Below are positions 35,601-48,505 of a stretch of DNA of 64,000 nucleotides, piece by piece; position 1 is the stretch's first letter, and every line of letters starts with the position of its first letter. The notes under the pieces were generated by a model. The model was not told the origin of the DNA, ran no database searches, and saw only the letters and a list, made by a program, of their open reading frames with translations. The translations under genes were made by a program, and so were the position numbers. Source of the DNA: Cladobotryum mycophilum (taxonomy: Eukaryota > Ascomycota > Sordariomycetes > Hypocreales > Hypocreaceae); assembly GCA_036429605.1 (NCBI GenBank), contig JAVFKD010000015.1, forward strand, positions 1,945,421-2,009,420, in the 5' to 3' direction.

Positions 35601-37911
35601 AGGTTGACAATGCTGCCTAGGTAGTAGAACAGACCCTCTGCAGTCTTGTACTTTTCGAAGAGGTCAATGAGACGGACGGGGCCGAGAAGCTCAGAGTACT
35701 TGGTCGCGATGTTAACCACGGACTGCAAATTCTGGCGGATATTATGCTTCATCATGGCATCAAGGGAGTCCAGAGACTGTTCAACTGACAGCTTACCAAA
35801 GAAGGTGGTCAACCATTCTGGGTTGAAGTTGGGGCTGCCAGGAATGTTGACAATGACGCGCTTGATGGCCTCGGGATCCTCGTACAGTTCCACTGCCTTT
35901 TGGGCCAAACCAGCCTGCTCACAGAGCTGAGCAATGCGAGCCTTGTCAAAGTGTGTGAACATGTCATTGCCCAAGATAGCCTCAGCGACCTGGGGGGCAT
36001 GCATGAGATTCATCTCCAAGAGACGAGTCTGAAGGCGTGCATGCTCTGGCTTGTTGTCCTTGAGAGCATCCAGCAAGAAGGCAGTAGCCTGCTGGATCAT
36101 ACCTTGAGACTGGAAGATGTCGCAGACGCGCTCAAAGTCGACAAGAGGACCTTGCTCGTTGTTAGCAAGAGCGGTAGCAAACTCGGATCCCTTTTCAGGA
36201 TTTGTGCGAATAATGTGCTGCAAAAGCTGAATGTAGTCAGGCTGATAACCTGTCTGCGCAGCGTAGGGCAGGATCTTGTCGAATTGTCCAGTCTCGGCAA
36301 GGCCGGCGACGACCTTGTTGGGTACGTTGGCTTTCAGGTAGATGGTAAGAGCCATGTTAACATCATATGGTCGAACCATGTCACCCAATTGCTCTGAACA
36401 GTCCAATTTACCATCCTTCAACCACTTTTCCAAGAGATGCTTTCTATTTTGTTGAAGAACAGGCTGGGCAAGCTCGATAGTCTCATGTCTGTTAAGGGCA
36501 CCCTTGTCGAGCAGCATACCAAAGTACTGTAGGGTAATGGCCATTTGACCAGGCTGTGCAGGAAGTCGCTTGAATTTCTCGATCGTCTCGGCGGTTCGCA
36601 GGAATCCACGTGGGGAGCCGGCAGCAATCTTGGCGGCCTCCAGGTAGTTTCCACTGTTGAACAGCTGGTCAAACTGCCTGGCGTAAAGGTTGTCGGCGCC
36701 GGGCAGTCCAGCTCTGGAGGCGAGCTTGATGGCCATTTCCGTGTTGGCGGGGTTCTCCAGGAGATAGGGAATGATTGTAGACTCGTCAATTGTCACAAAC
36801 AGGACCTGGCCCTTGCGGTTGATGCCCACCAGACCCGCGGACTCGGTATCGGCACAAGTGGTGAAGATGGTCTCGCTCGAAATGCGGTTGATGAAGATGG
36901 ATGCACCAGTCTCGAGGTCATAGAGATGGATAAAACCATACTTGGTAACCATGAATATGACACCATACTTTTGCGAAACCTGGAGCGCAACAGGGAAATC
37001 GTTCGTCGCTTCGGCAGGGAAGAAGATGTCGACGGCCTTCTTTTGGAATACTGGGTTGGACTCTGGGTGATCGACCTCGACGACGTGTAGCTTGGCACCG
37101 GTCGCACTTCGCACGGCGAAACTGAAGATCTTGGTGTCCTGAGGGGCACCCTCCAGCCTCAAGGTACCAAAGGAGGCAGCATGACCTTCGATGGCCTGAC
37201 TAATGCCACGATCCTTGGAATAGAGCTGCATAGCGCCAACCACGCGGCCCTGCTGTTGAGAGATGCCGACGACAACCATCCACTTTCCGTCGCCGTTAAC
37301 TCGGTAGTTGATGATTTGACAACCCTGCAATAAAGGTTAGATTGCGCCAGTGGAGGGGCTACTGAGGGGTAGGAAACAAACATTCAAGTTGGCATTGCGC
37401 TCAAAGACCTTGATGGGGGCATCCTGAGAGGCATCGTAGACGTCCCAATGATAGACGCTGCTGGTTGTGACGAGGCCAAGGGTAGACTCGCTAATCCACT
37501 TCCAGAACTGGACGTCCTCATTCATTGTGCACGACTTGAGCTTCTTCTTCTGTTCGAGGTCGAAGATCTGGAGTGTCCGGGACTGGGCCTTCAAGGCAAT
37601 GATTTGCTTATTCCAGTGCATGACGGCACTGTCAGCCTTGATTGGCCTGCGGGTGACGTGGTTGCCATTCTTGAGCTCGACAATGACGACTTCAGGTTGG
37701 GCGGCCTCGTTCTTCTTTTCTCGAATACAGACGAAGGAATCCGACTCAAGTGTCTGCAAATTCAAGCACAGGTTAGCGTCCAGGATACGAAATTTGGGAC
37801 GCCTTGCGATGCGAAGCGACTTACGCAGGAGTTGAAGCCGATAGCTTGAGTGTCGACACCTAAGCTGCTGAGCTGGACCAGCTCTGAGAACTTGATGGGT
37901 AAGGGCGCCAT
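32680..37911 (-). CDS. chc1: Clathrin heavy chain
   Basis: Exons (minus) 37911-37825, 37753-37382, 37324-33092 and 33039-32680, 1683 aa, the usual fungal length. It forms the triskelion legs of clathrin coats at the plasma membrane and trans-Golgi/endosomes. The N-terminal beta-propeller begins MAPLPIKFSELVQLSSLG and carries TLESDSFVCIREKKNE, MHWNKQIIALKAQ and WKWISESTLGLVT. It is followed by the alpha-solenoid of clathrin repeats (for example CDRFNFVHDLILFLYQNQQF and AKANNIKVWKQVHEACV-like blocks) and the trimerisation region. The C-terminal tail is Gly/Pro-rich, ending PYGQANGFAPQPTGYGY. All three introns (71, 57 and 52 nt) fall at codon boundaries. No frame problems were seen in this 5-kb gene. 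Confidence 0.98.
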
Positions 37912-39034
37912 GGCGCCGGTATAGCCGAGAATCAGGTAATATGGACCGTCGTCAGCTTTGTACTCCTAGGGCAAGCTGCCGGCCAATGTGAAGCGGCTCA
38001 GTCGTTCGTGATCGACGTCGAGGAGATGCGAGAAGGTGTTGAAGCGGCTAAAGGGGTCGTCGTTGGAAGCTTCCATGCGCCAAGTGGCACTACTGGAAGT
38101 GAAGATGCAAGGAATAAAAACAAGAGCAAAGAATCGAAATAAAGAAGAAGATGCGGCAGGCGTTCGCGTCCGTGACCTGCTGATGCGAAAGATGACGAAG
38201 ATTCGTCGCGGATTGAGGAATGGAGAGGAGGTTTGTGGTTTGTGGTTGTTTGATGAGATTTAGGAGAAGCAGGTCACTTTCCAGGTTATCTGTTCCCTTC
38301 GCGACCCGGCACAGCCAAACAGGGCTGGTTGGTTACGTGGTTTGGAAGGCTGAACCAATTGAATAGCGCAGGAACAAAGAAGTTCCGCTCCAGCATGCAT
38401 TAGCGGCACGTGAAGGTCAATCAATCAAGGAATCAAGCAATCAAGCTTGGGGCTGCATTGAAGGGGAAGCTTCTGACTCGGGGCGCGCAGGTAATTGAGA
38501 GGCATTGGTTGATGTTAAAACGGAGATTGTTATTGGGGGCGATGCATTCTCATGGTAGGCAGCAATAGGCATCAAGATTAATCAAGTATTCCACAGTGCT
38601 TCTATACAGTACAAGCCTACCAGGCATCTACTTGGGGGAACTGACTCTCCAAGAGCTCAGCGTTGCTGCTACCTTAGCTTGTCAGGTGACTTGGTGTTCT
38701 TGAAGCGCGTTTCTTTTTGCATCAAAGTTTCCCAATGATTCAGTGTTTGTCTTTAGAATGATGGAAGCACGTCATACAAAAAGTGCATAGCCGAATGCCA
38801 CGACCGTTAGATCTTGGCTCCAAGCGAGAATGTTTTACATGTTGGTCCCTTGCCAAAAATAAGATGTCACCCTGGCTCCGATGCACAAAGCAAAAAGGAA
38901 ATTCATCAAGCTCCAGGGTAAACATCATAAACAAACTTGCTATTACTATGTTTTTGGGCCACATAATAAATCATAAGATATATATTCACGTCCTATTGAG
39001 GCGTATAACATGCCATATTTCTTATTTCATCCCC
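37912..39034. other. Clathrin promoter and downstream flank of the ubiquitin hydrolase gene
   Basis: About 1.1 kb without a supportable gene. The left part should be the clathrin leader and promoter. The right part is AT-rich and forms the 3' flank of the next minus-strand gene. Confidence 0.5.
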
Positions 39035-39793
39035 TTATTCTCCCTGCCTCTTTGCCAGTGCAACAATGCTAAAGTTCAAATTACCATTCGCAAACTTTAG
39101 AAACTTCCTCACACCCTGCTCCAGCGCCGCTTCGCTCAGCACATCATCACTCTCCGGGATAAGACCACGATCAACCGGGCCGTCGGTGCCACCCTCCAAT
39201 TCCCACAAATGACCGTCTTTCCCCTTGACGAATGCAATAAAGTGGTTGATGTTGGGTTCATCTGCCCCTGGAGCTTTGGAGTTTCCTCTTTTCGCAGCTC
39301 GCATATGGATCTTCTCCAGCTCCTCGCTGTTGTACAGAAACTCAGCCCTTGGCACAGGTTTCAATGATGTGGCTTTTTCCAGCAGTCCTTCCAAGAATGA
39401 GCCCTTTTGGACAAAGTCTCTCGCTTCTCCGTTGGCAACCGAATGAAGCAGCGCCATCAATCCGCACGCATGGCCAATGGTTTGTTGGAACCAAATGATA
39501 GGCTCCTGGTCCCCAGACTTGTCGTAGGTCAGTCCATTCACAGGCTGAGCTATGCCATCTTCCTCGCGGACGGCGTAGTACATGGTCTCTGGGGTGATAA
39601 ATATGAGGGCCAGCACGGGGCGAGGAATCGTGGAGAGAAGTTCGGGTTCGTCAATGCTGTAGACATCGTAGAAGCCTAGTTCTGGAGAGACACCAAGGTC
39701 GTGAACGAGCGAAGTGAAAACATCGGGGTTGTTTTCAAGAGGTATAAAGGTCTTTTGTCCAGATGGACGAAAGTAGACACCTTCTGTCGGCAT
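39035..39793 (-). CDS. Ubiquitin carboxyl-terminal hydrolase, UCH (C12) family
   Basis: Single exon, 252 aa, the size of UCHL3/Yuh1. It releases small adducts from the C terminus of ubiquitin or Rub1/Nedd8. The active site is complete: Gln104 and Cys110 in WFQQTIGHACG, His in NHFIAFV and Asp in ELEGGTDGPVDRG. The segment between the Cys and His motifs matches the flexible crossover loop. There is no extra C-terminal domain, so it is the Yuh1/UCHL3 type and not UCH37. It lies tandem to clathrin on the same strand with over 1 kb between; no functional link is implied. Confidence 0.95.
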   Translation of the reverse strand: MPTEGVYFRPSGQKTFIPLENNPDVFTSLVHDLGVSPELGFYDVYSIDEPELLSTIPRPVLALIFITPETMYYAVREEDGIAQPVNGLTYDKSGDQEPIIWFQQTIGHACGLMALLHSVANGEARDFVQKGSFLEGLLEKATSLKPVPRAEFLYNSEELEKIHMRAAKRGNSKAPGADEPNINHFIAFVKGKDGHLWELEGGTDGPVDRGLIPESDDVLSEAALEQGVRKFLKFANGNLNFSIVALAKRQGE

Positions 39794-40198
39794 GTTGAAT
39801 CTGCAAGCAATAGATATGGATAGATAAACAAACTTGGCTCTGTTCCGGGTGTTTTACAATTGCTGGATGGTGGTAAGTGGTAAATGGTGAGTGGTGAATG
39901 GTGATTTGGAGAGCGCGGGGTTTGGTTTTGGAGCAACGTCAACCAAACTACGTCAGGCGGTTGCCTACAGCTCCATCCTTCTTTAAACAGTAAAGTTTGC
40001 TATTATTTAATGAGAATTTAGAAATCCATTCTTATAACAGAAAGAGGTCACCTAATAATAAAGTCATCGAAATACCGACCTGTCGCTGTCCATTCCTGAT
40101 AGTACTACTGAAACCGCAAGCCAACTGCCGTTGATCGCCGCGCGTCCAACGCCTTAATAATTCGTTGAGCATCTCACATCACAGTATTAAAAGAAATT
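39794..40198. other. AT-rich intergenic stretch
   Basis: The promoter of the ubiquitin hydrolase gene adjoins an AT-rich segment (39980-40080). No coding region is seen. Confidence 0.4.
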
Positions 40199-41474
40199 CT
40201 AGTTTAATGACTTTTGCTCATTTTTTGCAGCAAGTGTCGCAGCATGCTCCTCCGCCCTCTTCCTGTGTCGACTCTTGAAATTATCCACTGCCGCCTTTGG
40301 AGCTCCAGGTGTAAACATCCAAAGTTGGCAAAGGTCATATGACACCTGCTGGACGTCCTTGAGCCGAGAAAACATGTCTTCTTCAAATCCATGGACTTGT
40401 TGGTCCAACTCATCCTTGTTCTTCGCTCTCAGAATGGCTCTGGCCAAGATCATGGCGTCCTCCAAGGCTTGATTTACACCCTCGCCAGAGTGAGGTGTCA
40501 TGAGGTGCGCCGCATCCCCTATTAGAGTAAAGCCCTTCCTATTCTCCCATCGAGAGCCAACAGGAAGGCGGAACAGAGAACGGGCAATGGGGTTGCCCTG
40601 TGCGAGATCAAACGCTTGTCGTAGTTGTGGACTCCAGTCAGCAAACTCTTTCGCCAGCGCCATCTTCGTCTCATTGAGGTCTTCAGTATTATACCCGCAA
40701 AGTTCTGGCTTCATCCACTCGGGGTTTTGGCGGACCACGGCAGCGTAGACTTGAATGCTACCGTCTCCTATCTGCTGCAAAGCTAGACGCTGTCCATCAG
40801 CACTCCCAAAGAGACTACCCCTGTTGACGAGCTTATACACATCTGGAGCTGTAGTTTTAGCATCTGGGATCCGCAGATCAAACATTGCACAGTCAGAGTA
40901 TACAGGTTGCAACTCTGGGGCAATGGCTTTGCGAATTTTGCTCCATGCACCATCAGCGCCGACAACGAGGTCAAAACCTGATGCAGTCGTACTGTCAAAG
41001 ATCAAGGTGTTGTCTTCAACCTCGCGCAGACGGTGACCCCATTTGATAGTTCCTTGAGGAAGAGAATCCATCAAGATTTGTCTCAACTTGACACGGTCAA
41101 TCTCTGGTCGTCCTCCAGCTGCGTTTGTCTCATCTACACCACGAACGATGTGGTACTTGAGGGTCTTGTCCACAACTGCCAAGTACTGGCCATCATACCG
41201 AGCACACTTGTTGAACTCGTTAGAAAGTTGGGCCTCTTGCATAGCAGCCAAACCGGATTTGGGGTGGAGATCTAATGTTCCACCTTGGGATCGAAAGCTG
41301 GCAGACTCCTCTCCTTCAAATACAGTAGCACTGACACCTCCTAAGTGAAGAAGTCTAGCAAGCATGCAGCCTGTACGTCTATTTTATTAGCAAAACTTTC
41401 TCTATCATTTATAGTAATCAGGATAACTTCCCTGCAGGACCAGCCCTAATAATAGCAATGTTCAAGTTCTCTAT
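40199..41474 (-). pseudogene. FAD-dependent monooxygenase with a damaged 5' end
   Basis: The long minus-strand exon 41370-40199 encodes most of a class A flavin monooxygenase (TetX/salicylate hydroxylase-like): LDLHPKSGLAAM, the DG motif LVVGADGAWSKIR and the GD motif GFTLIGDAAHLMTPHSGEG are intact. The 5' exon should supply the Rossmann GxGxxG. It is visible at 41474-41432 as NIAIIRAGPAG (joined to CMLARLLHL), but the expected start codon reads ATA, the first motif glycine is Arg (AGG), and the expected donor reads GG instead of GT (41431-41430). An upstream in-frame ATG is absent up to a TAA near 41570. With a normal donor the length would be 404 aa. A product started at the downstream ATG (41365) would lack the FAD-binding strand. 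Confidence 0.7.
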
Positions 41475-44400
41475 TTGGCAGTTTAAAAGAGTAATAAGTG
41501 GTGTAATGAAGTATACCGGGTAGGTTAAGCAAGCTGTATGATGCGACACAAACAATAATTAAATGGCTGTGATTAGTTTAAGCATGGTTATTAGAAAATA
41601 ACAATACTTGGATCAATTGGATAAGTCTATATAATGAACATTTCAGCATCTTCTGTTGATGCTATCCGTATGCATCCCAATATGAACGACGACGACGATG
41701 CCACGCACTCGTGTGTCATCGCATGGCGTACGGGCCACGCGGCATGCACTGTTCAGGCACAACCACGAGGTTTATCGGCCGATAAATAGAGACGGGATCC
41801 GGGGGTTACACTCGAAAATAGCCCCCCAGGGCGGACAGGGATAAGCGTCTATAGGTTGGTTGCTATTTTCAGATGTAAAAATTAAGAAGACCGAATGCAG
41901 TTTTTGATGCATCCCACGAACTTCCATGTATTGTTCATTTATTGTTCAGCTCTTACTCATCATGCTGGATATCATGCAGGCTGATCAGTTGATTGTATCT
42001 AACGGCGAACGGCGTGACGTCAGATTCATTCCCTTGCGTCATCACGATAACGCGAGCGAGCGAGCATCTTCATCCACGCTGGGGGCCACTCGCTTAGTTC
42101 CCTGTTGGCAATCAATCAATGTAGCGTAGCATCGTTACGGATTCATCACTGCAAGAAATGCCGTAAGCGAAAGCGAGCTGACTCTAAATCTACTTCAATA
42201 AAGAAGCATAATCGAGGACAGAAGTTTTCATCCCAGTATATGAGTCTTTTGCCGTAAATTCAGCTGCGTCCGAGGATGCCGGTAGTCAGCCCGGTATCGC
42301 TCCTTAATGTAGACCCGACGACGTGCATTGAGCATGATACATACGGCAAGATGTTATGCTAGATCATAAATGAATCTCGCTGACAGGAATACCCTGGCAA
42401 TAAAGAGCGGTCGCGCCATAGTCGCAAACGCCAGTGCCTTGTGGATGGCCCCCAGGGTCCAACCCCTTCGGCCCTCACTTTGGAGATTGAGTCTCATGAG
42501 CTTCCTTAGTCTCAATAGTTTTGGGACCAAATGCCGCACGATCCAGACGAAGCGATTGTTAAAATGGTATCAAGTTGTTTCTTTTTCTTTTTCTTTTTTT
42601 TTGGGATCGAACATCAAGCGTGCTTTGAATGATGTCCTTTGGATGGTTGACTTGACCAAAGTCGTGATGTTCAATGAGTGAAGAACAAACGGGGAAGGTG
42701 CCTGACTCGATGAAAGAATAAACCACTGGCAAAATGACCGATGTTTGTAGGGTTACTTATTAGCCACCAATGGCATATGGCATGTCTATATCGTCATGCT
42801 AAATGGGTTCAAGGGTTCAACAATGAATCCATAGCCATCATCAGCTGAATGAACTGCAACACTAAGAGAAGAAGAAAGCAGAGGCCCGCAATCTTGGTAT
42901 CCAATAGTATTCCCACGATTCTTATCGCCAAACAGGAGTAAAAATAAAATAAAAAAGAGATTTTTTTAAGGTTGTTGTCAACAATGCAAGATTTGGTGAA
43001 ACGGTGGTGCAAGATGAGCACAGACGCTGAGAAGTTGAAAAGCACTGGTTGCGGAACCGGGATTTGAGGATATTTGCCGCTTCCGGATAAGAGGGAAGCG
43101 TTATAGCTTCTTGATCTGGCCATGGAAGGAAAAATAAAGAGTTCCCGAAGTCTCCAAGTTGCTTGGCAAGATGGATGATCATTTGACTGGGAGTGGGCAG
43201 TGGATCAGAAACAATGTTGCAGGTGGGTTTTTGATGCCCAATTCATCAGCAGTTGGTAGTGTTATTCAGGGTCGTATTCTGCTCTGCTAGGACGCAAGAG
43301 CGTACGTTTATACGATTCCCCTTAACAAGGCCCTACCACGCGTTGCACTTGTACTTGTAATAAGAGTCGGTACGCCGGCATCTACTGCATGTTTCTAAGC
43401 CACATACATATACGCGGAAGCTATCTGTTAGGGAGGTATCGTTAGAAGAGTCTCAGTAATTCCGCGTAGTGTCATGGGAACAGGAACAGGACTGTTGAGG
43501 GGAGAGGGAGATGGTCCGCTGCAAACCGCGCTCGGACTGGAAGAACCTGGTGGAAGCCGTCAAGGTGGCTTGGCTTGGCTTGGATGTCTTCGTTTGAGCT
43601 TTGACCTGGGAGGGAGTTCGGGTTCGTGAGAGAGAACCGGACTTTCCACGGACTTTTGAGGCTGCCTTTTTCTCTGTCGATCTACTGACGTTTATTATGC
43701 AAGTAATCGTTTTTTGCTTCTTAAGAATTCTTGGCTTTGTCAGTATCTTGCAGCCATTACAAGACGTGGTGGCTGTAAGTGAGAATAGCCAACAACTGTC
43801 AAGAGAGAAAAACACCATCATTGTGAGTGTTGCAGGGGAACAAGCCATGCCGCTGCAGGCGTGTAGCAGTAGCATTTAGCACTGGTCGTAAGCCTAAACA
43901 ACTAATTAATTCTCCTGCACTCCAACACTCCAATGCTGCTGCATCCAATGTCTTAAAATTTGTTTTCAGCGCCAAAACCTTCCCGTCGGTTCACCAGGCC
44001 ATTCCAGTTGCAGCATGATGACAAAAAGAAACCAAAACAGTCTTCTACTTGTACAAATTGCAGCAATGAAGTTAAAAGGGGGACGGACTTGCGGTTGGTT
44101 GTGACACACGAGAGACACTCCGTACCCTGCGTTTTCGCCATCCATCCATTCTTTCGTCTGCCTGCCTTCTTTGCCATCCTCAGTAGTCAGACGGAGCACC
44201 TACACCACACTACCTCGGTCGATCCGGCTCATGCAACCTGAACAAAGAAAAATTTCCTTACGAACCCCCCAAGCAGATTGAGCCGGGCGACAGAACCAGT
44301 CAGTGCTGGGCCTAGCGTACCGAGGTGACTACCGCTGTCCGGTCGCCGCCACCGATGGTGCACACCCCCCTCTCTCCCCTCCGTGATGATCCACTCAACC

Positions 44401-45551
44401 ACCCACTTCGGGTCTGGCTGGATCACGGATGGGAGGGGATGGAATCCCATGGGATAAGCAATTGGGCTTGGTTGGTCAGTTGGTTGGTTTGCTTGGCTGC
44501 GACGGCCGGCAAAGAATTTTTTTTTTTTTTTTTTCACTTGGCTGTATGTACGTGCATACTCCGTACTCGTAGTACCTATAGTAGGTACTTGTGCGTACAG
44601 CTGCAGCGATAAACGGCGTTACTACTTGGCATGACTATTACCGGGACCATGGCAGGGAGGATGGAATCCCGAGATAGCGAGACAAGAAAGGAAAGAAAAG
44701 CAAAAGAAAAGAACCCGTGGATGGTAAATTATTAGTAAAAGAGTACATAAAGAAGCTTGTCAGCACTCCGTCTGGGTATACATGATCTGCTTCCCCCCTT
44801 CTAACCTGGCACTCCGGATCCGTACAATTAATACACACATACATCATACATCATACATTATCAGATTTATCATACATACAGATTTATCATACATCCAGTG
44901 CCTTGGCTTGCTAAGCTACCTACCGACCTCCTATAACCTCGACAACATTCCATCTTGGCACTACCCGATTCCGTCTTATTATTCCATCCCCTCTCTCTGT
45001 CGAACCCACTCGCACACCGCACACCGCATACCATTCCTGCAAGTACAAGTACGTACAGAGTACAGAAAAGGGATTGTCCCTCGGCAGGATCTCGCCGCCT
45101 CTTGTCTCTTGTCTCTTGTCCTTGTCCTTGCCCTTGTCTTTTCACTTCCAGTCCAATCTTATTATTGAAACACAACCAACATCCCATTCGCCCCACCTTC
45201 CATGCCCTGTCGTCGCCCGTAAACGGATTGGGACTCTACTCTAGCGTCATCGGGTCCATGCAGAATATCTCGTCACAGTCCCATTCAAAAAGAAAAGTAC
45301 TCCGCCAGAGGTCACCACCACCATAATAATCGTGGTACATCGCCTCCAATTCCACCAATTCTGAAAATTTTCTTCCATCTTCATCGTCCCACCAATTCCT
45401 ATTCCTTTATTACTTGGGGCACCATACCGTTACCATATCAATTGGACTCTGCTTTTGCTTCTCGACTTGTAGCGAAGCTTCAATCCACACCTGACCCTAA
45501 CCCTTGAACATCCTACTGCCCATTGATTGGGTTTCGTCTGCCGCCGCGACC
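41475..45551. other. 4.1 kb gene-free stretch upstream of the MFS gene
   Basis: No recognisable coding region. It includes AT-rich sequence next to the damaged monooxygenase (to about 41650), an 18-nt poly-T run (44517-44534), a CATACAT repeat (44838-44886) and a pyrimidine-rich stretch before the MFS start. Open frames at 42809-43123 (-) and 43453-43875 (-) have no family features. Confidence 0.45.
44517..44534. repeat. Poly-T run
   Basis: Uninterrupted 18-nt T run in non-coding sequence. Confidence 0.8.
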
Positions 45552-47501
45552 ATGGCAATCGACAACATTGTCGACCAAGAGCTCATCAGAGCAGAGCAAG
45601 ATGCTTCTCCCAATCGTTACCAGCGTCGATCTAGCCACGAAATCGAACGTGCCATCACTTCTTCGTCTATATCAACATCGTCATCGGAGGGACGCAACGA
45701 TGCCGTCCGTCGCAACATCAGCAGGATATCTACCCAGAACGACCTGGAGCGACACCCCACTGCCTTGAGCCGTATTGCGACCCAGCGAAGCCAACACTAC
45801 CAGACAGTCGGAGGCTCTCTGCGGGCCGAGACTAGGGCGTCCCGAAGGCCACTGCCTGCCTTTGGTGCTGGAAAGCCTTACCCCCTACACTGCCCGAGCA
45901 AGAAGAATATGTTGTCGAGTTCGACGGACCAGACGATCCTTTACATGCTCAGAACTGGCCATTGAAGAAGAAGCTCATCACCGCGGCTGTTCTTGGTTAC
46001 ACCACTTTCGTTGCAGCCTTTACATCTTCCATCTTCTCCAGCGCAACGGGTGTCATCGCTCACAAGTACCATGTCAGCACCGAGGTTGGTTTGCTCGGCA
46101 CAACGTTTTACGTCTTGGGTTTCGCCTTTGGTCCAACACTATGGGCTCCGTTATCCGAGTTGAAGGGCCGACGTCTGCCTCTGGTCGTGTCCATGTTTGG
46201 CTTCTCCGCATTCACCATTGCTACCGCAACCGCCAAAGATATCCAGACCATTCTTATTTGCCGATTCTTTAGCGGTTTCTTTGGTGCCTGCCCGCTTGCC
46301 GTCGTCGGTGCCGTCTTCTCTGACATGTTCAACAACGAGACCAGAGGTGCGGCCGTCACTCTCTTCTCCATGGCTGTTTTCACCGGTCCTCTCTGCGCTC
46401 CCTTCATTGGCGGCTTCATTGTCAACTCTTACCTTGGATGGCGCTGGACGGAATACATCCCCGCCATCCTGGGATGGGTCGCCTTCACTCTCGACGTCTT
46501 CCTCCTGGAAGAGACGTACCCACCCGTTATTCTCATTTCAAAAGCTGCCGAGCTTCGTCGCCGCACCAAGAACTGGGGTATTCATGCCAAGCAGGAGGAA
46601 ATCGAAGTCGACTTGACCGAGCTCATCACCAAGAACTTTTCTCGCCCCCTGCGTCTGCTCTTTACCGAGCCCATCATTCTGCTTCTCTCCATCTATATGA
46701 GTTTCATCTACGGCCTATTGTACCTTTTCCTTACGGCTTACCCCTTGGTCTTCGTCGGTGTTCACGGTTTCAACCTTGGTCAGTCTGGATTGACATTTTT
46801 CGGAATGATTTGTGGTCAGCTCATTGCTGCCATCACGATTCTCCTGCAGCAGGGCTGGTACAACCGCAAACTGCGAGCCAACAACGGTATTCCTATTCCA
46901 GAGTGGCGTCTTCCTAACGTCATGGCTGGCGGTATTTCTTTTGCCATTGGCATCTTCTGGTTCGGATGGTAAGCATTAGCCTGTCAATTTGTAAAATTTT
47001 GGACCTCGCACTAACATATATCCCAGGACTGGTTTCAGCGAGGACGTTCATTGGGCTGCTCCAGCCTGCAGTGGCATCTTCACTGGTTTCGGTCTCTTGT
47101 CCATCTTCCTACAGGCCCTCAACTACATCATTGATGCCTATCTCATGTTTGCTGCCTCGGCCATCGCTGGCAACACCTTTTTGCGATCTCTTTGCGGTGC
47201 CGGTTTCCCTCTCTTTGCTCGGCAGATGTTTACCGGCATGCATATTCAGTGGGCTTCGACGCTTTTGGGTTGCGTAGCTGTTGCGCTTGCCCCTATTCCT
47301 TTCATCTTCTACTTCTACGGTGCCCGTATCCGTGCCAGAAGCAGTGTTGCTCCTCAATTTGCCGCCCCCGCCGATGAACCACGACACGGTGACGACGCGA
47401 GCACCGAGGATACTCCAATCGAGAAGGACGCCGAGAAAGCTGCCATGGGTAGCGCTCCCAAGAGAACTGCCGACACCGAGGGACCTGTCGAAAACGTCTA
47501 A
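45552..47501 (+). CDS. MFS transporter, DHA1 polyamine/drug-type (one frame break)
   Basis: Exons 45552-46968 and 47027-47501 (58-nt intron with a CTAAC branch), 630 aa with one base added to the C run at 45881-45885. The first 130 residues are Ser/Arg-rich and cytosolic. The break lies just before EEYVVEFDGPDDPLHAQNWP, the conserved entry motif of the TPO/polyamine-type subfamily. Twelve membrane spans follow. The loop motif between spans 2 and 3 is APLSELKGRRLPL; span 5 carries the FTGPLCAPFIGGF antiporter-like motif. A long central cytosolic loop separates the halves. The C-terminal tail is acidic and alanine-rich. The substrate cannot be told from sequence. The ATG at 45552 is in CGACCATGG; an upstream in-frame ATG at 45504 is less likely. 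Confidence 0.9.
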
Positions 47502-48492
47502 GCCTGTTTATGGGAGAGTGTGACTAATTTTCTGTATATGTTGGCGATACCACTTGGGTTGTGTAAAAATGGAGAGGGTGCAGAAGACGGAAAATCACGG
47601 CGTTTCATGATTGGGTCATTTTAACGGTCGGTATAGGGGTGTTGCATGTGTTGTTTTTGATATCCATATAACCCCGAGCGAGTGAAGGCCCACCTCGGCC
47701 TGTGTATCCTTCACGGTAGTGAATGTTTAATTTAGTATAATTACATTAAGCTTCTCACAGTTTTCGATGTTCAAAGTGATGTGTGAAGCCCGAGAGAGGG
47801 TCAAACTTTCCGGAATCAGCAGTATGCCCGATGTTTTTTTTGTTGAGAAGAGGTAAGCTGAATATAGTCCTATGTTACCTTGATGGAAATTCTCAAATTG
47901 CGATCAGCAAGTAAGCATGAATCTATTCGGAGTGTCCATTGCGATAAATCCTTTTCGGGATATGACATGTTAGTGATGCGACGTTGAAATGGCCGTCAGG
48001 GTGGTGATTGCTAAGGGTTGCCCTACAGACTAAAAATAAAAAATAAAAATCCAAGAAAAGTTAAAATGAAGATGAAATGGAGCTGTATGTCTTAATTATC
48101 CGTCTTCTGGTGCGAGATGGTGCATCTCCTCAATATTGTATAGCGTGGGATAACTCCATCATGTTATGGTTCATTCTTCTAGGTCCCGTAAAATAACCTT
48201 AATAAGTGTCACATATAACTAACTAACTGAATGGACCCTCTGATTGGGTCATTTAGATAAATTCAGTAACTAATTGAGACTAAAGAATGAAGGAAGAGTT
48301 CTCTATGAAGACCTTCTCTATGAGCGGTATAACGATGTTGAGGTTGTCGACGTTGTCGACGTTGTACCGGAGCGTTTGCTCAATGGCTTGATGTGCTGTG
48401 GCGTCGCGCCCCAAGTGGCTTAACAGTCTCACCGGACGCCATCTACGCAACCATTTGATGATGCTGGTTGTCTTAGTTCTAAATAAATAATT

Positions 48493-48505
48493 GGGGGGGG
48501 GGGGG
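48493..48505. repeat. Poly-G run (13 nt)
   Basis: Uninterrupted G run after an AT-rich stretch. The length is uncertain given how short G/C runs appear to be miscounted elsewhere in the window. Confidence 0.7.

Noticed and set aside
33515..35620. Long open frames on the + strand (231 and 252 codons)
   Set aside because: They lie antisense to the clathrin heavy chain exon and reflect its codon bias.
43453..43875. 140-codon open frame on the minus strand
   Set aside because: Ser/Thr-rich without family motifs and no sign of introns or conserved structure.
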